Origin: Bradyrhizobium quebecense
GTDB lineage: Bacteria; Pseudomonadota; Alphaproteobacteria; Rhizobiales; Xanthobacteraceae
Reading direction: 5' to 3'
Length of the DNA stretch: 64,000 bases
NCBI RefSeq assembly: GCF_013373795.3
Contig: NZ_CP088022.1
Location: 3,534,001 to 3,598,000 of the forward strand
Both the position numbers and the translations under genes were made by a program. The notes beneath the pieces were generated by a model. The model was not told the DNA's origin, ran no database searches, and was given only the letters and a program-made list of their open reading frames with translations. Positions within the stretch are counted from its first letter, which is position 1; every line of letters starts with the position of its first letter. This document shows, piece after piece, positions 44,942 through 53,047 of this stretch.

Positions 44942-45070
44942 CAAGTTTCTCCCGACATGATTTTTGCGGCATTGTTTCATGCTTCGTCGCGCGCGACCAG
45001 CAATTGAGGATCGGGAACCCAACATCAATGCGATTTCGGTACGCATAGCCGTCATGCTAACTTTTTGTGC

Positions 45071-46102
45071 ATGAGTGATCTCGATACACTTCCACCGGAA
45101 CAGCGCGATGCAGCGCATGCTGCGTTGCGTGAGGTGATCGGCAGGGTAACGATCGACACCATGACGCCGATCTCAGGCGGCACGACGGGGGCGCGGCTGT
45201 TCCGAATCGATGCGGGCGGCCGCCGCTATCTGTTGCGAGCGGAGGGGCTGGTCAGTCCACTGCAGCGATTGCGGATCGAGGGACCAGCGAGCGCGCTGCA
45301 AAATCCGCATCAATATACGTCGCTGCGCATCGCCGCAGAAGCCGGCGTTGCACCAAGGCTCTACTACGCCGACGAAGGCTCGCGCATTGCCGTGATGGAC
45401 TTCGTCGCGCGGCAACCGCTGGGCAGCTACGCTGGCGGATTGCCTGCGTTGGCAACGGCACTCGGCGAATTGCTGGCGCGGCTGCACGCGACGCCGGTCT
45501 TTCCACATCTGGTACGCTATTCGGATATCGTGGGCTGGCTCTGGTCCCACGTCTGTCGTACCGGCTTGTTTGCTCCTGGCACGCTTGATCGATACAGCGA
45601 ACATTTCGAGCATATCCGCGCGGCCTATGTTTGGAATGATGCGAATTCGCTTTCCAGCCACAATGATCTGATTCCCGCCAACATCCTGTACGACGGCAAG
45701 CGGCTCTGGATGATCGACTGGGAGTCCGGCTATCGCAACGATCCGCTGGTCGATATCGCCATCATCGGCGACAGCTTCGCGCGGTCGGCGGAGTTCGAAT
45801 ACGTCCTGCTGCGGTCATGCCTCGGCCGCGCGCCGGACGACGCTGTGCGTGCCCGGCTTCGGCTCGTGCGCGCCCTTAGCCGACTTTATTACGCCAGCGT
45901 CCTGCTCAGCGCGTCAGCAATGGCGCCACGCGCGGCACCTGACACAGAAATGACGGCGCCCACGCCAACGGAATTCAGGGCGGCCATCCGAAGCGGCCGG
46001 CTCGAGGCCCGCACGCCCGCAGCCAGGCACGTACTTGGAAAAGTGTTCCTGGCCTCGTTCTTGACCGACGTCGCGACGCCCGGCTTCGATCTCTCGGTAT
46101 GA
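45071..46102 (+). CDS. Phosphotransferase (choline/aminoglycoside-kinase fold)
   Basis: A 343-residue kinase-fold protein starting MSDLDTLPPEQRDAA. Lys is replaced by Arg in the usual ATP-binding position (RRYLLRAEG). The catalytic loop is SHNDLIPANIL (His-x-Asp-x4-Asn) and the metal-binding aspartate is in MIDWESGYRNDP. This pattern is closest to choline/ethanolamine or thiamine kinases; the substrate is not determined. It is convergent with the Nudix regulator gene, with 3 bases between the stops. Confidence 0.85.
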   Translation: MSDLDTLPPEQRDAAHAALREVIGRVTIDTMTPISGGTTGARLFRIDAGGRRYLLRAEGLVSPLQRLRIEGPASALQNPHQYTSLRIAAEAGVAPRLYYADEGSRIAVMDFVARQPLGSYAGGLPALATALGELLARLHATPVFPHLVRYSDIVGWLWSHVCRTGLFAPGTLDRYSEHFEHIRAAYVWNDANSLSSHNDLIPANILYDGKRLWMIDWESGYRNDPLVDIAIIGDSFARSAEFEYVLLRSCLGRAPDDAVRARLRLVRALSRLYYASVLLSASAMAPRAAPDTEMTAPTPTEFRAAIRSGRLEARTPAARHVLGKVFLASFLTDVATPGFDLSV

Positions 46103-46105
46103 CGT

Positions 46106-46813
46106 TCAACCCGGCGGATTGAACGTGCGCGCAAAGAACACCGGCGCCCTGGCCTTCTTCAACCGATAGAGCTGCGCCGGCCGGTTCGGTCCCTTGCGCA
46201 TCTTCGCGACCGGTTCGATCAGGTCGGCGGCGAGCATGCGGGTGCGGAAGGCGCTCTTCTCCAGCGGACGATCGAGCACGATCTCATAGGTCCGCTGCAA
46301 TTCCGGCAGCGTGAATTCCGGCGGCATCAGATAGGCGGGCAGCGACGTGTACTCGACCTTGCTGCGCAAACGCTGCACCGCAGCCTGCAGGATCTCGGCA
46401 TGGTCGAAGGCAAGCTTCGGCCTCACCTTCTCGCCCTCGACCGCGAACCATTGCGCATCCACGGCCAGCGCGCCGCCCGCGGCATGCCCCGGCAGCAATG
46501 CGAAGTAGGCATGCGTCGCAGACCAGCCGCGCGGATCCCTTGAGGCGCTGCCCCAGCTGCCGAGTTGCTCCAGATACGGACTGACCACGCCGGTCTTGTC
46601 CTTCAACTTGCGCGCGGCGCAGGCTTCGAGGTCGCGATCGCCGGCAATATCGACGAAGCCGCCGGGCAATGCCCAAGCCCCTGGAAACGGCTCGGTTTCC
46701 GCTTTGGGGCGTTGAACCAGCAGAACCTGAAGCGCGTCTGACCGAATGGCGAAAATGACGACGTCCACCGTTGTCAGCGGCCTCGGAAAGTCGAGTTCCG
46801 GCTTCTCGGGCAT
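46106..46813 (-). CDS. Nudix-domain transcriptional regulator, NrtR-like
   Basis: A 235-residue protein: a Nudix domain (about 10-140, FPRPLTTVDVVIFAIRSDAL, then PGAWALPGGFVDIAGDRD) fused to a C-terminal winged helix (about 150-225, EYTSLPAYLMPPEFTLPELQ to LIEPVAKMRKGPNRPAQLYR). The Nudix box is degenerate: where REUxEExGU is expected, RKLKDKTGV is found, so hydrolysis is probably lost and the domain only senses ligand, as proposed for many NrtR proteins (NAD metabolism, ADP-ribose). The ATG at 46813 has GGGGAGAA upstream. It is divergent from an SPFH gene and a NAD-kinase-like gene, with two operators between. Confidence 0.88.
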   Translation of the reverse strand: MPEKPELDFPRPLTTVDVVIFAIRSDALQVLLVQRPKAETEPFPGAWALPGGFVDIAGDRDLEACAARKLKDKTGVVSPYLEQLGSWGSASRDPRGWSATHAYFALLPGHAAGGALAVDAQWFAVEGEKVRPKLAFDHAEILQAAVQRLRSKVEYTSLPAYLMPPEFTLPELQRTYEIVLDRPLEKSAFRTRMLAADLIEPVAKMRKGPNRPAQLYRLKKARAPVFFARTFNPPG

Positions 46814-46825
46814 GTTCTCCCCGCT

Positions 46826-46895
46826 TCTCCTGAGCTTCTTGTCTCGACGCGTTTTCTTCACGCGAACCGGTGCCCACTTCGCTCGAAAACGCTCT
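46826..46895 (+). repeat. Interspersed repeat, family A copy 3
   Basis: CGACGCGTTTTCTTCACGCG, then AACCGGTGCCCACTTCGCTCGAAAACGCT, closely matching the copies at 3817 and 36847 but without the left palindrome. It lies between the regulator gene start and its operators, so it is inside the leader of the regulator mRNA. Confidence 0.75.
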
Positions 46896-46938
46896 GCTGG
46901 CGTGAACCTTTTCACGTCACCGCTTGATAATAGCATAC

Positions 46939-46979
46939 TTAGTTGTACAGTACAACTAACTTAGTTGCCTAGACCAACT
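46939..46979. promoter_or_regulatory. Tandem operators for the NrtR-like regulator
   Basis: Site 1 is a perfect 21-base palindrome (TTAGTTGTAC, central A at 46949, then its complement). Site 2 (46963-46979) repeats the same half-sites AGTTG-N7-CAACT with centre 46971. The centres are 22 bases apart, two helical turns. The pair lies 19-60 bases before the SPFH start. Confidence 0.85.
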
Positions 46980-46997
46980 TACCCGGGAGTGCATGCC

Positions 46998-48041
46998 ATG
47001 TTCGGTCTCCGCTTCATCAAGGCCCAGCCGACCACCTATCTCATGAAGTACCGCCGCGGCGCGGTGACCCAGCAGGGCGCCGGCCTGTCCGGCTTCTATT
47101 ATGGGCCGGTCACCTCGCTGGTCGCGGTGCCGATCGGCAGCCGCGACGCCGCCTTCATCTTCCAGCAGATCGCGCGCGACTTTCAGGCGCTAACCATCCA
47201 GGGCCATGTCACCTACCGGATCAGCGAGCCGCAGAAGGCCGCCGCGATGCTCAACTTCACGCTCAAGGCCGATGGCAAGACCTACGAGTCCGACGACCCG
47301 GAGCAGCTGCCGCAGCGGATTCTCGCGACCGTCGAGGTGCTGGCGCAGCAGGCGGTCAAGGAACTCACCTTGAAGGAAGCACTGCAGGCCGCCGATCGCA
47401 TCGCCGGCCTGATCGAGAGCGGACTGCGCGGTCGCACCGACATCGCCGCCCTCGGGCTCGAAATTCTCGGCGTCTCGATCCGCGGCGTGAAGCCGACGCC
47501 GGACACCGCCAAGGCGCTGGAGGCCGAGGCGCGCGAGGCGATCCTCAAGAGCGCGGACGAGGCGATCTTCGCGCGGCGCAACTTCGCGGTGGAGCAGGAA
47601 CGCGCCATCCGCGAGAGCGAGCTCGACACCGAGATCGCGGTCGAGCAGAAGAAGCGCTCGATCCGGGAGACCCAGATGGATGCCGAAGCGAGCGTCGCGG
47701 CGAAGCAGGCCGAGCTGCGCGAGGCCGGCATGGTCGCCGACATCACGCTGGAGAGCAAACGCAAGGATTTCGTCGGCCTCAACGCCGAAAACACCCGCAC
47801 GCTGGCCGATGCCGAGGCCTATCGGGTCGGCGCGCTGATGAAGATCTTCGAGGGCGTCGACACCCGCGTGATCCAGGCGCTGGCCGCGGCCGGCATGCAG
47901 CCGGGACAGCTGATCGCGCAGGCCTTCAGCGGCATCGCCGAAAAGGCCGAGAAGATCGGCCAGCTCAACGTCTCGCCCGATCTGCTCAACACGCTGCTGG
48001 ACAGGCCCGTCGTGGAGGCTCCCCGTGCCCGCCGACAATGA
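46998..48041 (+). CDS. SPFH/band-7 domain protein
   Basis: A 347-residue SPFH-family protein starting MFGLRFIKAQPTTYLMKYRRG, with GGGAG eight bases upstream. The SPFH domain covers about 10-180; a long charged coiled-coil region follows (about 185-290, EAREAILKSADEAIFARRNF, then AVEQERAIRESELDTEIAVE), with a C-terminal assembly segment (AAAGMQPGQLIAQAFSGIAEKAEK). No membrane segment is visible, so it is probably cytoplasmic or peripheral. It overlaps the NAD-kinase-like gene by 17 bases. SPFH proteins form large ring or cage assemblies; a link with NAD metabolism is not established. Confidence 0.9.
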   Translation: MFGLRFIKAQPTTYLMKYRRGAVTQQGAGLSGFYYGPVTSLVAVPIGSRDAAFIFQQIARDFQALTIQGHVTYRISEPQKAAAMLNFTLKADGKTYESDDPEQLPQRILATVEVLAQQAVKELTLKEALQAADRIAGLIESGLRGRTDIAALGLEILGVSIRGVKPTPDTAKALEAEAREAILKSADEAIFARRNFAVEQERAIRESELDTEIAVEQKKRSIRETQMDAEASVAAKQAELREAGMVADITLESKRKDFVGLNAENTRTLADAEAYRVGALMKIFEGVDTRVIQALAAAGMQPGQLIAQAFSGIAEKAEKIGQLNVSPDLLNTLLDRPVVEAPRARRQ

Positions 48042-48960
48042 CCGCAAGATCGTCCTCGTCACCCGCAAGACGCGGCTCGAGGAATTGATCGCAAAATACC
48101 TGACGGCGGCGCAGGCGCGCTTCTATGTCGAGCATCTCGGCGCCGACTTCTCCGACTACCAGCGCGAACACGATGTCTACCAGGCCGAGCGCTGCGTCAC
48201 CGTACAGGCGCTGGAGCAATGGGGTCGTTACCAGATCATCGACCGGAGTTTTCTGCCGAACTTCATTTTCGGCCCTTCCGACATCGTGGTGGCGCTCGGC
48301 CAGGACGGCGTCGTCGCCAACACGATGAAATATCTCGATGGTCATCCGCTGATCGGGCTCAACCCGGATGCCCAGCGCCACGACGGCATCCTGCTGCCAT
48401 TCGTGCCGCGCGACCTCCCTGCCCTCCTGCGCGAGGTCGCGGGCGACAGACGCGGCCACAAGGCGGTGACGATGGCCAAGGCCGCGCTCACCAATGGCCA
48501 GATCCTCTATGCCGTCAACGATCTCTTCATCGGCGCGCGCACGCATACATCGGCCGTCTACGAGATCGCCCTCGCCGATCGAAAGGAGCGTCAGTCCTCG
48601 AGCGGCCTGATCGTCGCGACCGGTCTCGGCTCAACCGCCTGGTTCAAGAGCATCGTCACCGGTTCGCTCGCAATCGCAGGCAGCTTCGGCGGCGGCGCCG
48701 GCAGCCCGCCTTATCTGCCTCAGGCCTGGGACACCGGCGCGCTGCGCTTTGCGGTGCGCGAGCCGTTTCCAAGCCGCACCTCGCAGGTCACCCTCGTCTG
48801 TGGCAGCATCGAACGCACCGAGCGCCTCAGCGTCCGCTCGCTGATGCCGGAGAACGGCGTCATCTTCAGCGACGGCATCGAGGCGGACCGGCTCGACTTC
48901 AACTCGGGAACGGAAGCCCAGATCACGGTCGCGGACCGCGAAGGACGGCTGGTGGTGTGA
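48025..48960 (+). CDS. NAD-kinase-like protein
   Basis: A 311-residue protein of the ATP-NAD kinase fold from a GTG start with GGAGG seven bases upstream. The GGDG motif of NAD kinases is altered to GQDG (VVALGQDGVVANTMKYL, catalytic Asp kept). The NE/ND motif is ILYAVNDLFIGAR, and the third motif is SGLIVATGLGSTAW in place of TPTGSTAY. The N-terminal 80 residues (EELIAKYLTAAQARFYVEHLGADFSDYQ) are unlike NadK. It overlaps the SPFH gene, so the two are coupled. It could phosphorylate NAD(H), a related nucleotide or a lipid; the standard nadK is presumably elsewhere. Confidence 0.8.
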   Translation: MPADNDRKIVLVTRKTRLEELIAKYLTAAQARFYVEHLGADFSDYQREHDVYQAERCVTVQALEQWGRYQIIDRSFLPNFIFGPSDIVVALGQDGVVANTMKYLDGHPLIGLNPDAQRHDGILLPFVPRDLPALLREVAGDRRGHKAVTMAKAALTNGQILYAVNDLFIGARTHTSAVYEIALADRKERQSSSGLIVATGLGSTAWFKSIVTGSLAIAGSFGGGAGSPPYLPQAWDTGALRFAVREPFPSRTSQVTLVCGSIERTERLSVRSLMPENGVIFSDGIEADRLDFNSGTEAQITVADREGRLVV

Positions 48961-48987
48961 GGCGGCCGCACGCTCTTGCGGCGCAGC

Positions 48988-49170
48988 TCACTGCGGCACC
49001 GGATGCAGCCGCGCCAGCTGATCAAGCGACAACCCGGCTTCGCGCTCCATCAAGGGAAAGCGGACAATGATGTCCTGGCGCGCAAGCTGCCCCCACAGCG
49101 CGTCTGACGACCATTTCTGCGGCTCGGGTCCGCGCGGACCATCGATCCAGATGAAATACCATTCCGTCAT
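48988..49170 (-). CDS. Small conserved protein of unknown function
   Basis: A 60-residue frame starting MTEWYFIWIDGPRGPEPQKW and ending LARLHPVPQ. It is rich in aromatics and its codon use resembles neighbouring genes. A TTG start 12 bases upstream (49182) with AGGGAG close by is an alternative. No family is recognised. It lies convergent to the NAD-kinase-like gene. Confidence 0.6.
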   Translation of the reverse strand: MTEWYFIWIDGPRGPEPQKWSSDALWGQLARQDIIVRFPLMEREAGLSLDQLARLHPVPQ

Positions 49171-49259
49171 GGACGCGACCAAATCTCCCTGGCCGGAAGA
49201 TTGGTCCTTCGCCGGCCAATCTGCAACGCCGGATTTCGCGCCGTCCTGCGGTTCAGGGC

Positions 49260-49715
49260 CTATTCGTACGGCCGGCCGTCCTTGTGCAGGAAGCGGCCGT
49301 CGGTGCTCGGGCTCATCATATCGATGTCGGAACAGGTGATGACGTCGGCACGCGAGCGCGAGCCGACCTCAAGATAGGTCGCCGTCATCTGCGACCTGTT
49401 GATCATATGGTGCCCGTTGCCGGAATTCTTCGGGAACGCCGCGCAATCGCCGGCGCGCAGCACCGTCTCGCCGCCGTCCTCTATCAGCACTACCTCGCCC
49501 GCAAGCACATAGACGAACTCGTCCTCGTCCGAATGCCAATGGCGCTGGCTCGACCAGTTGCCCGGCGGCAGCCGCATCAGATTGACGCCGAAATCGGCGA
49601 GCCCGCCGGCGTCGCCGAGACGCTGCCGGATTCGTTCCGCGCACGGTGCAGCGAACTCGGCCAGATAGCCGGTCCCCTTGCGTTCCGGTACCTTTGTCAG
49701 ATCGATCTTCGGCAT
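49260..49715 (-). CDS. Cupin-domain protein
   Basis: A 151-residue single-cupin protein. The metal site motif 1 is HWHSDEDEFVYVLAGE (two His and a Glu), and motif 2 is GDCAAFPKNSGNGHHMIN with a His. It starts MPKIDLTKVPERKGTGY. The family includes sugar isomerases, dioxygenases and sensors; function here is unknown. Confidence 0.88.
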   Translation of the reverse strand: MPKIDLTKVPERKGTGYLAEFAAPCAERIRQRLGDAGGLADFGVNLMRLPPGNWSSQRHWHSDEDEFVYVLAGEVVLIEDGGETVLRAGDCAAFPKNSGNGHHMINRSQMTATYLEVGSRSRADVITCSDIDMMSPSTDGRFLHKDGRPYE

Positions 49716-49822
49716 GGAAGCGTCCCCGAGGCGATGACAGCAAGCGGATGCGTGACGTTAAGCGTGGATATGCGGCTATCGCAATGGGCCGCCGGAATTG
49801 TGACGGTTCACTTTGTGCGACG

Positions 49823-50338
49823 TCAGTCGCGCCCGAGCAGGTCCTTCGCCATCAGGATGTCGTCGTAGTAGCGGCCATCGATCTTCAGGGCATGCCTCTC
49901 CAGCCCGTACTCGACAAAGCCGGCGCGCCGGTAGAGCCCGCAGGCCGGCTCATTGCCCTTCACCACAGCGAGCTGCACCAGCTCGACCGATTGCGCGGCG
50001 AGCTCGAGCACAGCATCGACCAGAAGCCGACCGACACCGGCGCGTCGCGCCTGCTGCCGCACATACATCGCGACCAGCATGCCCTTGTGCTGCTGTTTCG
50101 GCCCTTGCGCCGCGATGAAGCCGACGATGCCGGCGAGTTCGCCGCCGCGAAACGCCCCAATTATCGCCGCCCCGTGCGCGAGCCTCTCCGCGAACCAGCC
50201 GACGGGATGAACGCTCTCCGTCTCATACGCGCTGCCAAACGCCTCGGGGCTCAAGCGCAGCGCCTCGAGACGGATGTCGCGATAAAGCGCAGCGTCGGCA
50301 GGCAAGAGGCGGCGAATCTCGATTGATTGCGTCGTCAT
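49823..50338 (-). CDS. GNAT-family N-acetyltransferase
   Basis: A 171-residue acetyltransferase. The acetyl-CoA motif A is MYVRQQARRAGVGRLLVDAV (Q/R-x-x-G-x-G/A type), with the following strand VQLAVVKGNEPACGLYRRAGFVEYG. It starts MTTQSIEIRRLLPADAALYR. Substrate unknown. Between this gene and plsY (50339-50536) there is no gene. Confidence 0.9.
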   Translation of the reverse strand: MTTQSIEIRRLLPADAALYRDIRLEALRLSPEAFGSAYETESVHPVGWFAERLAHGAAIIGAFRGGELAGIVGFIAAQGPKQQHKGMLVAMYVRQQARRAGVGRLLVDAVLELAAQSVELVQLAVVKGNEPACGLYRRAGFVEYGLERHALKIDGRYYDDILMAKDLLGRD

Positions 50339-50536
50339 TCCGTGTCCTGTCTTCGTCGCGGCAGTATCGCCGATCGATCGGCATGTCGATCGCGGTATCT
50401 ATCGCAAAGCCGGCCTATTCCAAAGGGGATTGGACCGGGTGAGGGAATCGCCCCCTCGTATCCACGATATCGGCCGTCGCATAGAGGTAGACTCCGGATG
50501 ACGCTTGCCTGACACTGGCGCATCGAGGAGAGGCCT

Positions 50537-51223
50537 ATGATTTTTTGGATCGCGAGTGCGGCTGGATTGGCGACGGCCTACCTTCTCGGTTCCATACCCG
50601 CGGGCTATCTCGCCGGGAAGTTGCTCAAGGGCATCGACATCCGAGAGCACGGCTCCAGGTCCACCGGGGCCACAAACGTCTTGCGTACCCTGGGCAAGTG
50701 GCCCGCGTTGGCGGTCCTGCTGGTCGATGTGCTGAAGGGTGCGGGAGCGATCGCGTTTGCCCGCTGGTTCTATCCCTGGCTCGGGACATTACCGTCGGTC
50801 ACGCCACCGACGGCGATCGATCTGCAAACCTTGCTGCCTTGGGCGGTCTGCCTGGCCGGACTTGCGGTATTGTTGGGGCACAGCCGTTCGATCTGGTTGA
50901 ATTTCACGGGTGGCAAATCCGCCGCGACGGGGCTCGGCGTGTTGCTGGCGCTGTCCTGGCCGGTCGGTTTCGGCGCCGCTGCAGCCTTTGGCGTTGTGCT
51001 GGCAATTTCCCGGATCGTTTCCCTGAGCTCAATGTTGGCGGCACTCACTGCGATCGCACTGGTCTGCGCATTGGAGCAGCCATTGCCCTATCGGCTGCTG
51101 GTCATCGCAGGTGGCCTTTACGTGATCGCGCGCCACCGCGCGAACATCCAGCGGCTGCTTGCCGGGACCGAGCCGCGCCTGGGATCAGGTGGACGAGAAT
51201 CGCAAGCGGCGTCACAAGGCTAG
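50537..51223 (+). CDS. plsY: Acyl-phosphate:glycerol-3-phosphate acyltransferase
   Basis: A 228-residue inner-membrane enzyme that makes lysophosphatidic acid from acyl phosphate and glycerol 3-phosphate. Family motifs are present: GSIPAGYLAGKLLKGIDIRE with HGSRSTGATNVLRTLG, the second loop GHSRSIWLNFTGGKSAATGLG and the third near VIARHRANIQRLLAGTEP. About six hydrophobic segments are visible. The ATG has GGAGAGG upstream. It may be an extra copy; motif 2 SIWLNFTGGKS is slightly unlike the usual FPVFLKFKGGKG. Confidence 0.88.
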   Translation: MIFWIASAAGLATAYLLGSIPAGYLAGKLLKGIDIREHGSRSTGATNVLRTLGKWPALAVLLVDVLKGAGAIAFARWFYPWLGTLPSVTPPTAIDLQTLLPWAVCLAGLAVLLGHSRSIWLNFTGGKSAATGLGVLLALSWPVGFGAAAAFGVVLAISRIVSLSSMLAALTAIALVCALEQPLPYRLLVIAGGLYVIARHRANIQRLLAGTEPRLGSGGRESQAASQG

Positions 51224-51251
51224 TGTGTGCACTCGGAGCGCGACCGATCCG

Positions 51252-52079
51252 TCACGCCGTTGGACCTACTCCTGAAATGGCTTCGATGACGTTTGACGAA
51301 TGCGTCACAAAGCCGAAGCATTTCTTGACGTTGAACAGGGTTGCTTCGACGCAGTAGCCCGGCGAGGTCGTTGCGCAGCAGTCTTCGACCAGGAGGCAAC
51401 CGTAGCCCAGGAAGTTCGCGTCGGTGAGCGAATGCAGCACGCATTGATCGGTGTTGACGCCGGCAAACAGGATCGTCTTGGTTCCGAGATTGCGCAGAAT
51501 GCTGTCCAGCGGCGTGTCCCAGAAGCCGCTGATCCGGTATTTATCGACGTGAATGTCCTCGGGCTCCTGCTTCAATTCATCGACAACGGCCGCGGCCCAG
51601 CTGTCCTTCTGCAGCACACGCGCTCCACTGCCCGGCAACGGCTCGCCAAGGCCGATGCCGACGCCCTTCGGCTTGTAGAGATGGAGCTGGTTGGGCGCCA
51701 TGTTCTTGAGATCAGGCCGATTGCCCCAGTTCAGCCAGATGACATGCACGCCGGCATTCCGCAACACCGGGAGAAGCTTCTGGAGCGGCTCGATTGGTGC
51801 CCGATCCGGCGTATGATCGAGGCCGAGATGGTCGACCCATCCCCCCTTCGCGCAGAAGTCGTTCTGCATGTCGACGACGATGAGGACGGTGCGGTGCAGA
51901 TCGACCGTCACGGTTTGCGGCTGCGCATCGATCGTGACCGCCCTGGGCGGCGGCAGCGCCATCGCCATGTTGACGTTGTTGTCGTCGACCAGCCATTTGT
52001 AGCCGGGAGCAGACCCAAGGGGATTGGCGGTGCCGGGCGCGGGGGATTCCGCGGTCTTTGCTAAAGTGGAACTCGTCAT
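51252..52079 (-). CDS. Isochorismatase-family cysteine hydrolase
   Basis: A 275-residue hydrolase. The catalytic triad is Asp (LIVVDMQNDFCAKGGW), Lys (VDKYRISGFWDTPLD) and Cys (FAGVNTDQCVLHSL). The family includes biuret hydrolase, ureidoacrylate amidohydrolase (RutB) and N-carbamoylsarcosine amidase. It is last in the long minus-strand operon with the ABC transporter and FdrA/DUF1116/carbamate kinase genes, so it probably opens or deaminates the imported ureido/carbamoyl compound. The exact substrate is unknown. Confidence 0.88.
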   Translation of the reverse strand: MTSSTLAKTAESPAPGTANPLGSAPGYKWLVDDNNVNMAMALPPPRAVTIDAQPQTVTVDLHRTVLIVVDMQNDFCAKGGWVDHLGLDHTPDRAPIEPLQKLLPVLRNAGVHVIWLNWGNRPDLKNMAPNQLHLYKPKGVGIGLGEPLPGSGARVLQKDSWAAAVVDELKQEPEDIHVDKYRISGFWDTPLDSILRNLGTKTILFAGVNTDQCVLHSLTDANFLGYGCLLVEDCCATTSPGYCVEATLFNVKKCFGFVTHSSNVIEAISGVGPTA

Positions 52080-52123
52080 CGGATTGTCCTCCCTTGCCTA
52101 TGTTTTCTTGAAGTCTGTTGTGG

Positions 52124-53047
52124 TCAGCCGCCGCGTTCGAACGGAATGGTCAGGGCCGAGGGCTGTCTGCTCTTGCCGACGAAGCCGGCGATAGCGACCA
52201 GCGCCAGCAAATATGGCAGCAGCAACAGCAGCGCGACCGGCACATCGAGCTGCAGCGCCGGCACCAGGAATTGCAGCGCGGTCGCGAAGCCGAACAGCAG
52301 GCACGCCGCCAGCGTGTACCAGGGATTCCAGCCGCCGAAGATCACCGCCGTGATCGCGAGATAGCCTGCTCCCTTGGTCATGTTCTCGGTGAACGTATTG
52401 CTGTCGGCAACCGACATGAAGGCGCCGCCGAGGCCCGCCAGGATGCCGGCGTAGAGCACGCCGAGATAGCGCGTCCTGGCGACGCTGATGCCCGCCTTGT
52501 CCGCGGCGCGCGGATCCTCGCCGACCGCCCGCACTGCCAGCCCGAACGACGTGTACTTCAGGATCAACCACGTCACGACGACCATCAGGATGCTGACATA
52601 GGCAAGGCCGGTCTGGTTCGCCAATGCCGGCCCGATCACCGGGATACTGGCGAGCCACGGCAGATTGAGCTGCGCGAAGCCGGGAATCGGATCGCGCGAC
52701 AGCGGCCCGAATATCTCACGATAGAGAAACGTGGTTGTTCCCAGCGCCAGGATGTTGAATCCGATCCCCACCACCAGTTGATTGGCGCGCAATGTCACGC
52801 TCAGCACGGCCTGGACCGCGGCAACCGCCATCGCGACCAATACGCCGGCCGCCACGCCGAGAAGCGGCGATCCGGTCGCCCACGATGCCAGCGCCGCCGT
52901 GAAGGCCGACATCAACATCATGCCATCGAGGCTGAGATTGAGCACGCCGGCGCGCTCGCTCAGCATCTCGCCGGTTGCGGCGAAGATGATCGGAACCGCC
53001 AGGCGAAGTCCGGAACCGATGAACACGGCCATCTGTTCGTCAATCAT
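52124..53047 (-). CDS. ABC transporter permease (BMP/nucleoside type) 1
   Basis: A 307-residue inner-membrane permease of the RbsC/nucleoside-type family with about eight to nine hydrophobic segments. It starts MIDEQMAVFIGSGLRLAVPI and has GEMLSERAGVLNLSLDGMML and the AVGEDPRAADKAGISVARTR segment that meets the ATPase. Its start overlaps the end of permease 2 by four bases. It completes an importer with 53044, 54146 and 55705. Confidence 0.92.
   Translation of the reverse strand: MIDEQMAVFIGSGLRLAVPIIFAATGEMLSERAGVLNLSLDGMMLMSAFTAALASWATGSPLLGVAAGVLVAMAVAAVQAVLSVTLRANQLVVGIGFNILALGTTTFLYREIFGPLSRDPIPGFAQLNLPWLASIPVIGPALANQTGLAYVSILMVVVTWLILKYTSFGLAVRAVGEDPRAADKAGISVARTRYLGVLYAGILAGLGGAFMSVADSNTFTENMTKGAGYLAITAVIFGGWNPWYTLAACLLFGFATALQFLVPALQLDVPVALLLLLPYLLALVAIAGFVGKSRQPSALTIPFERGG

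Noticed and set aside
50431..50463. A tRNA-3'-end-like stretch (T-arm GAGGG/CCCTC and a CCA-like end on the minus strand)
   Set aside because: The T-loop is GGCGATT rather than TTCGATT, and no D-arm or anticodon arm can be found; it is a chance or very decayed match.
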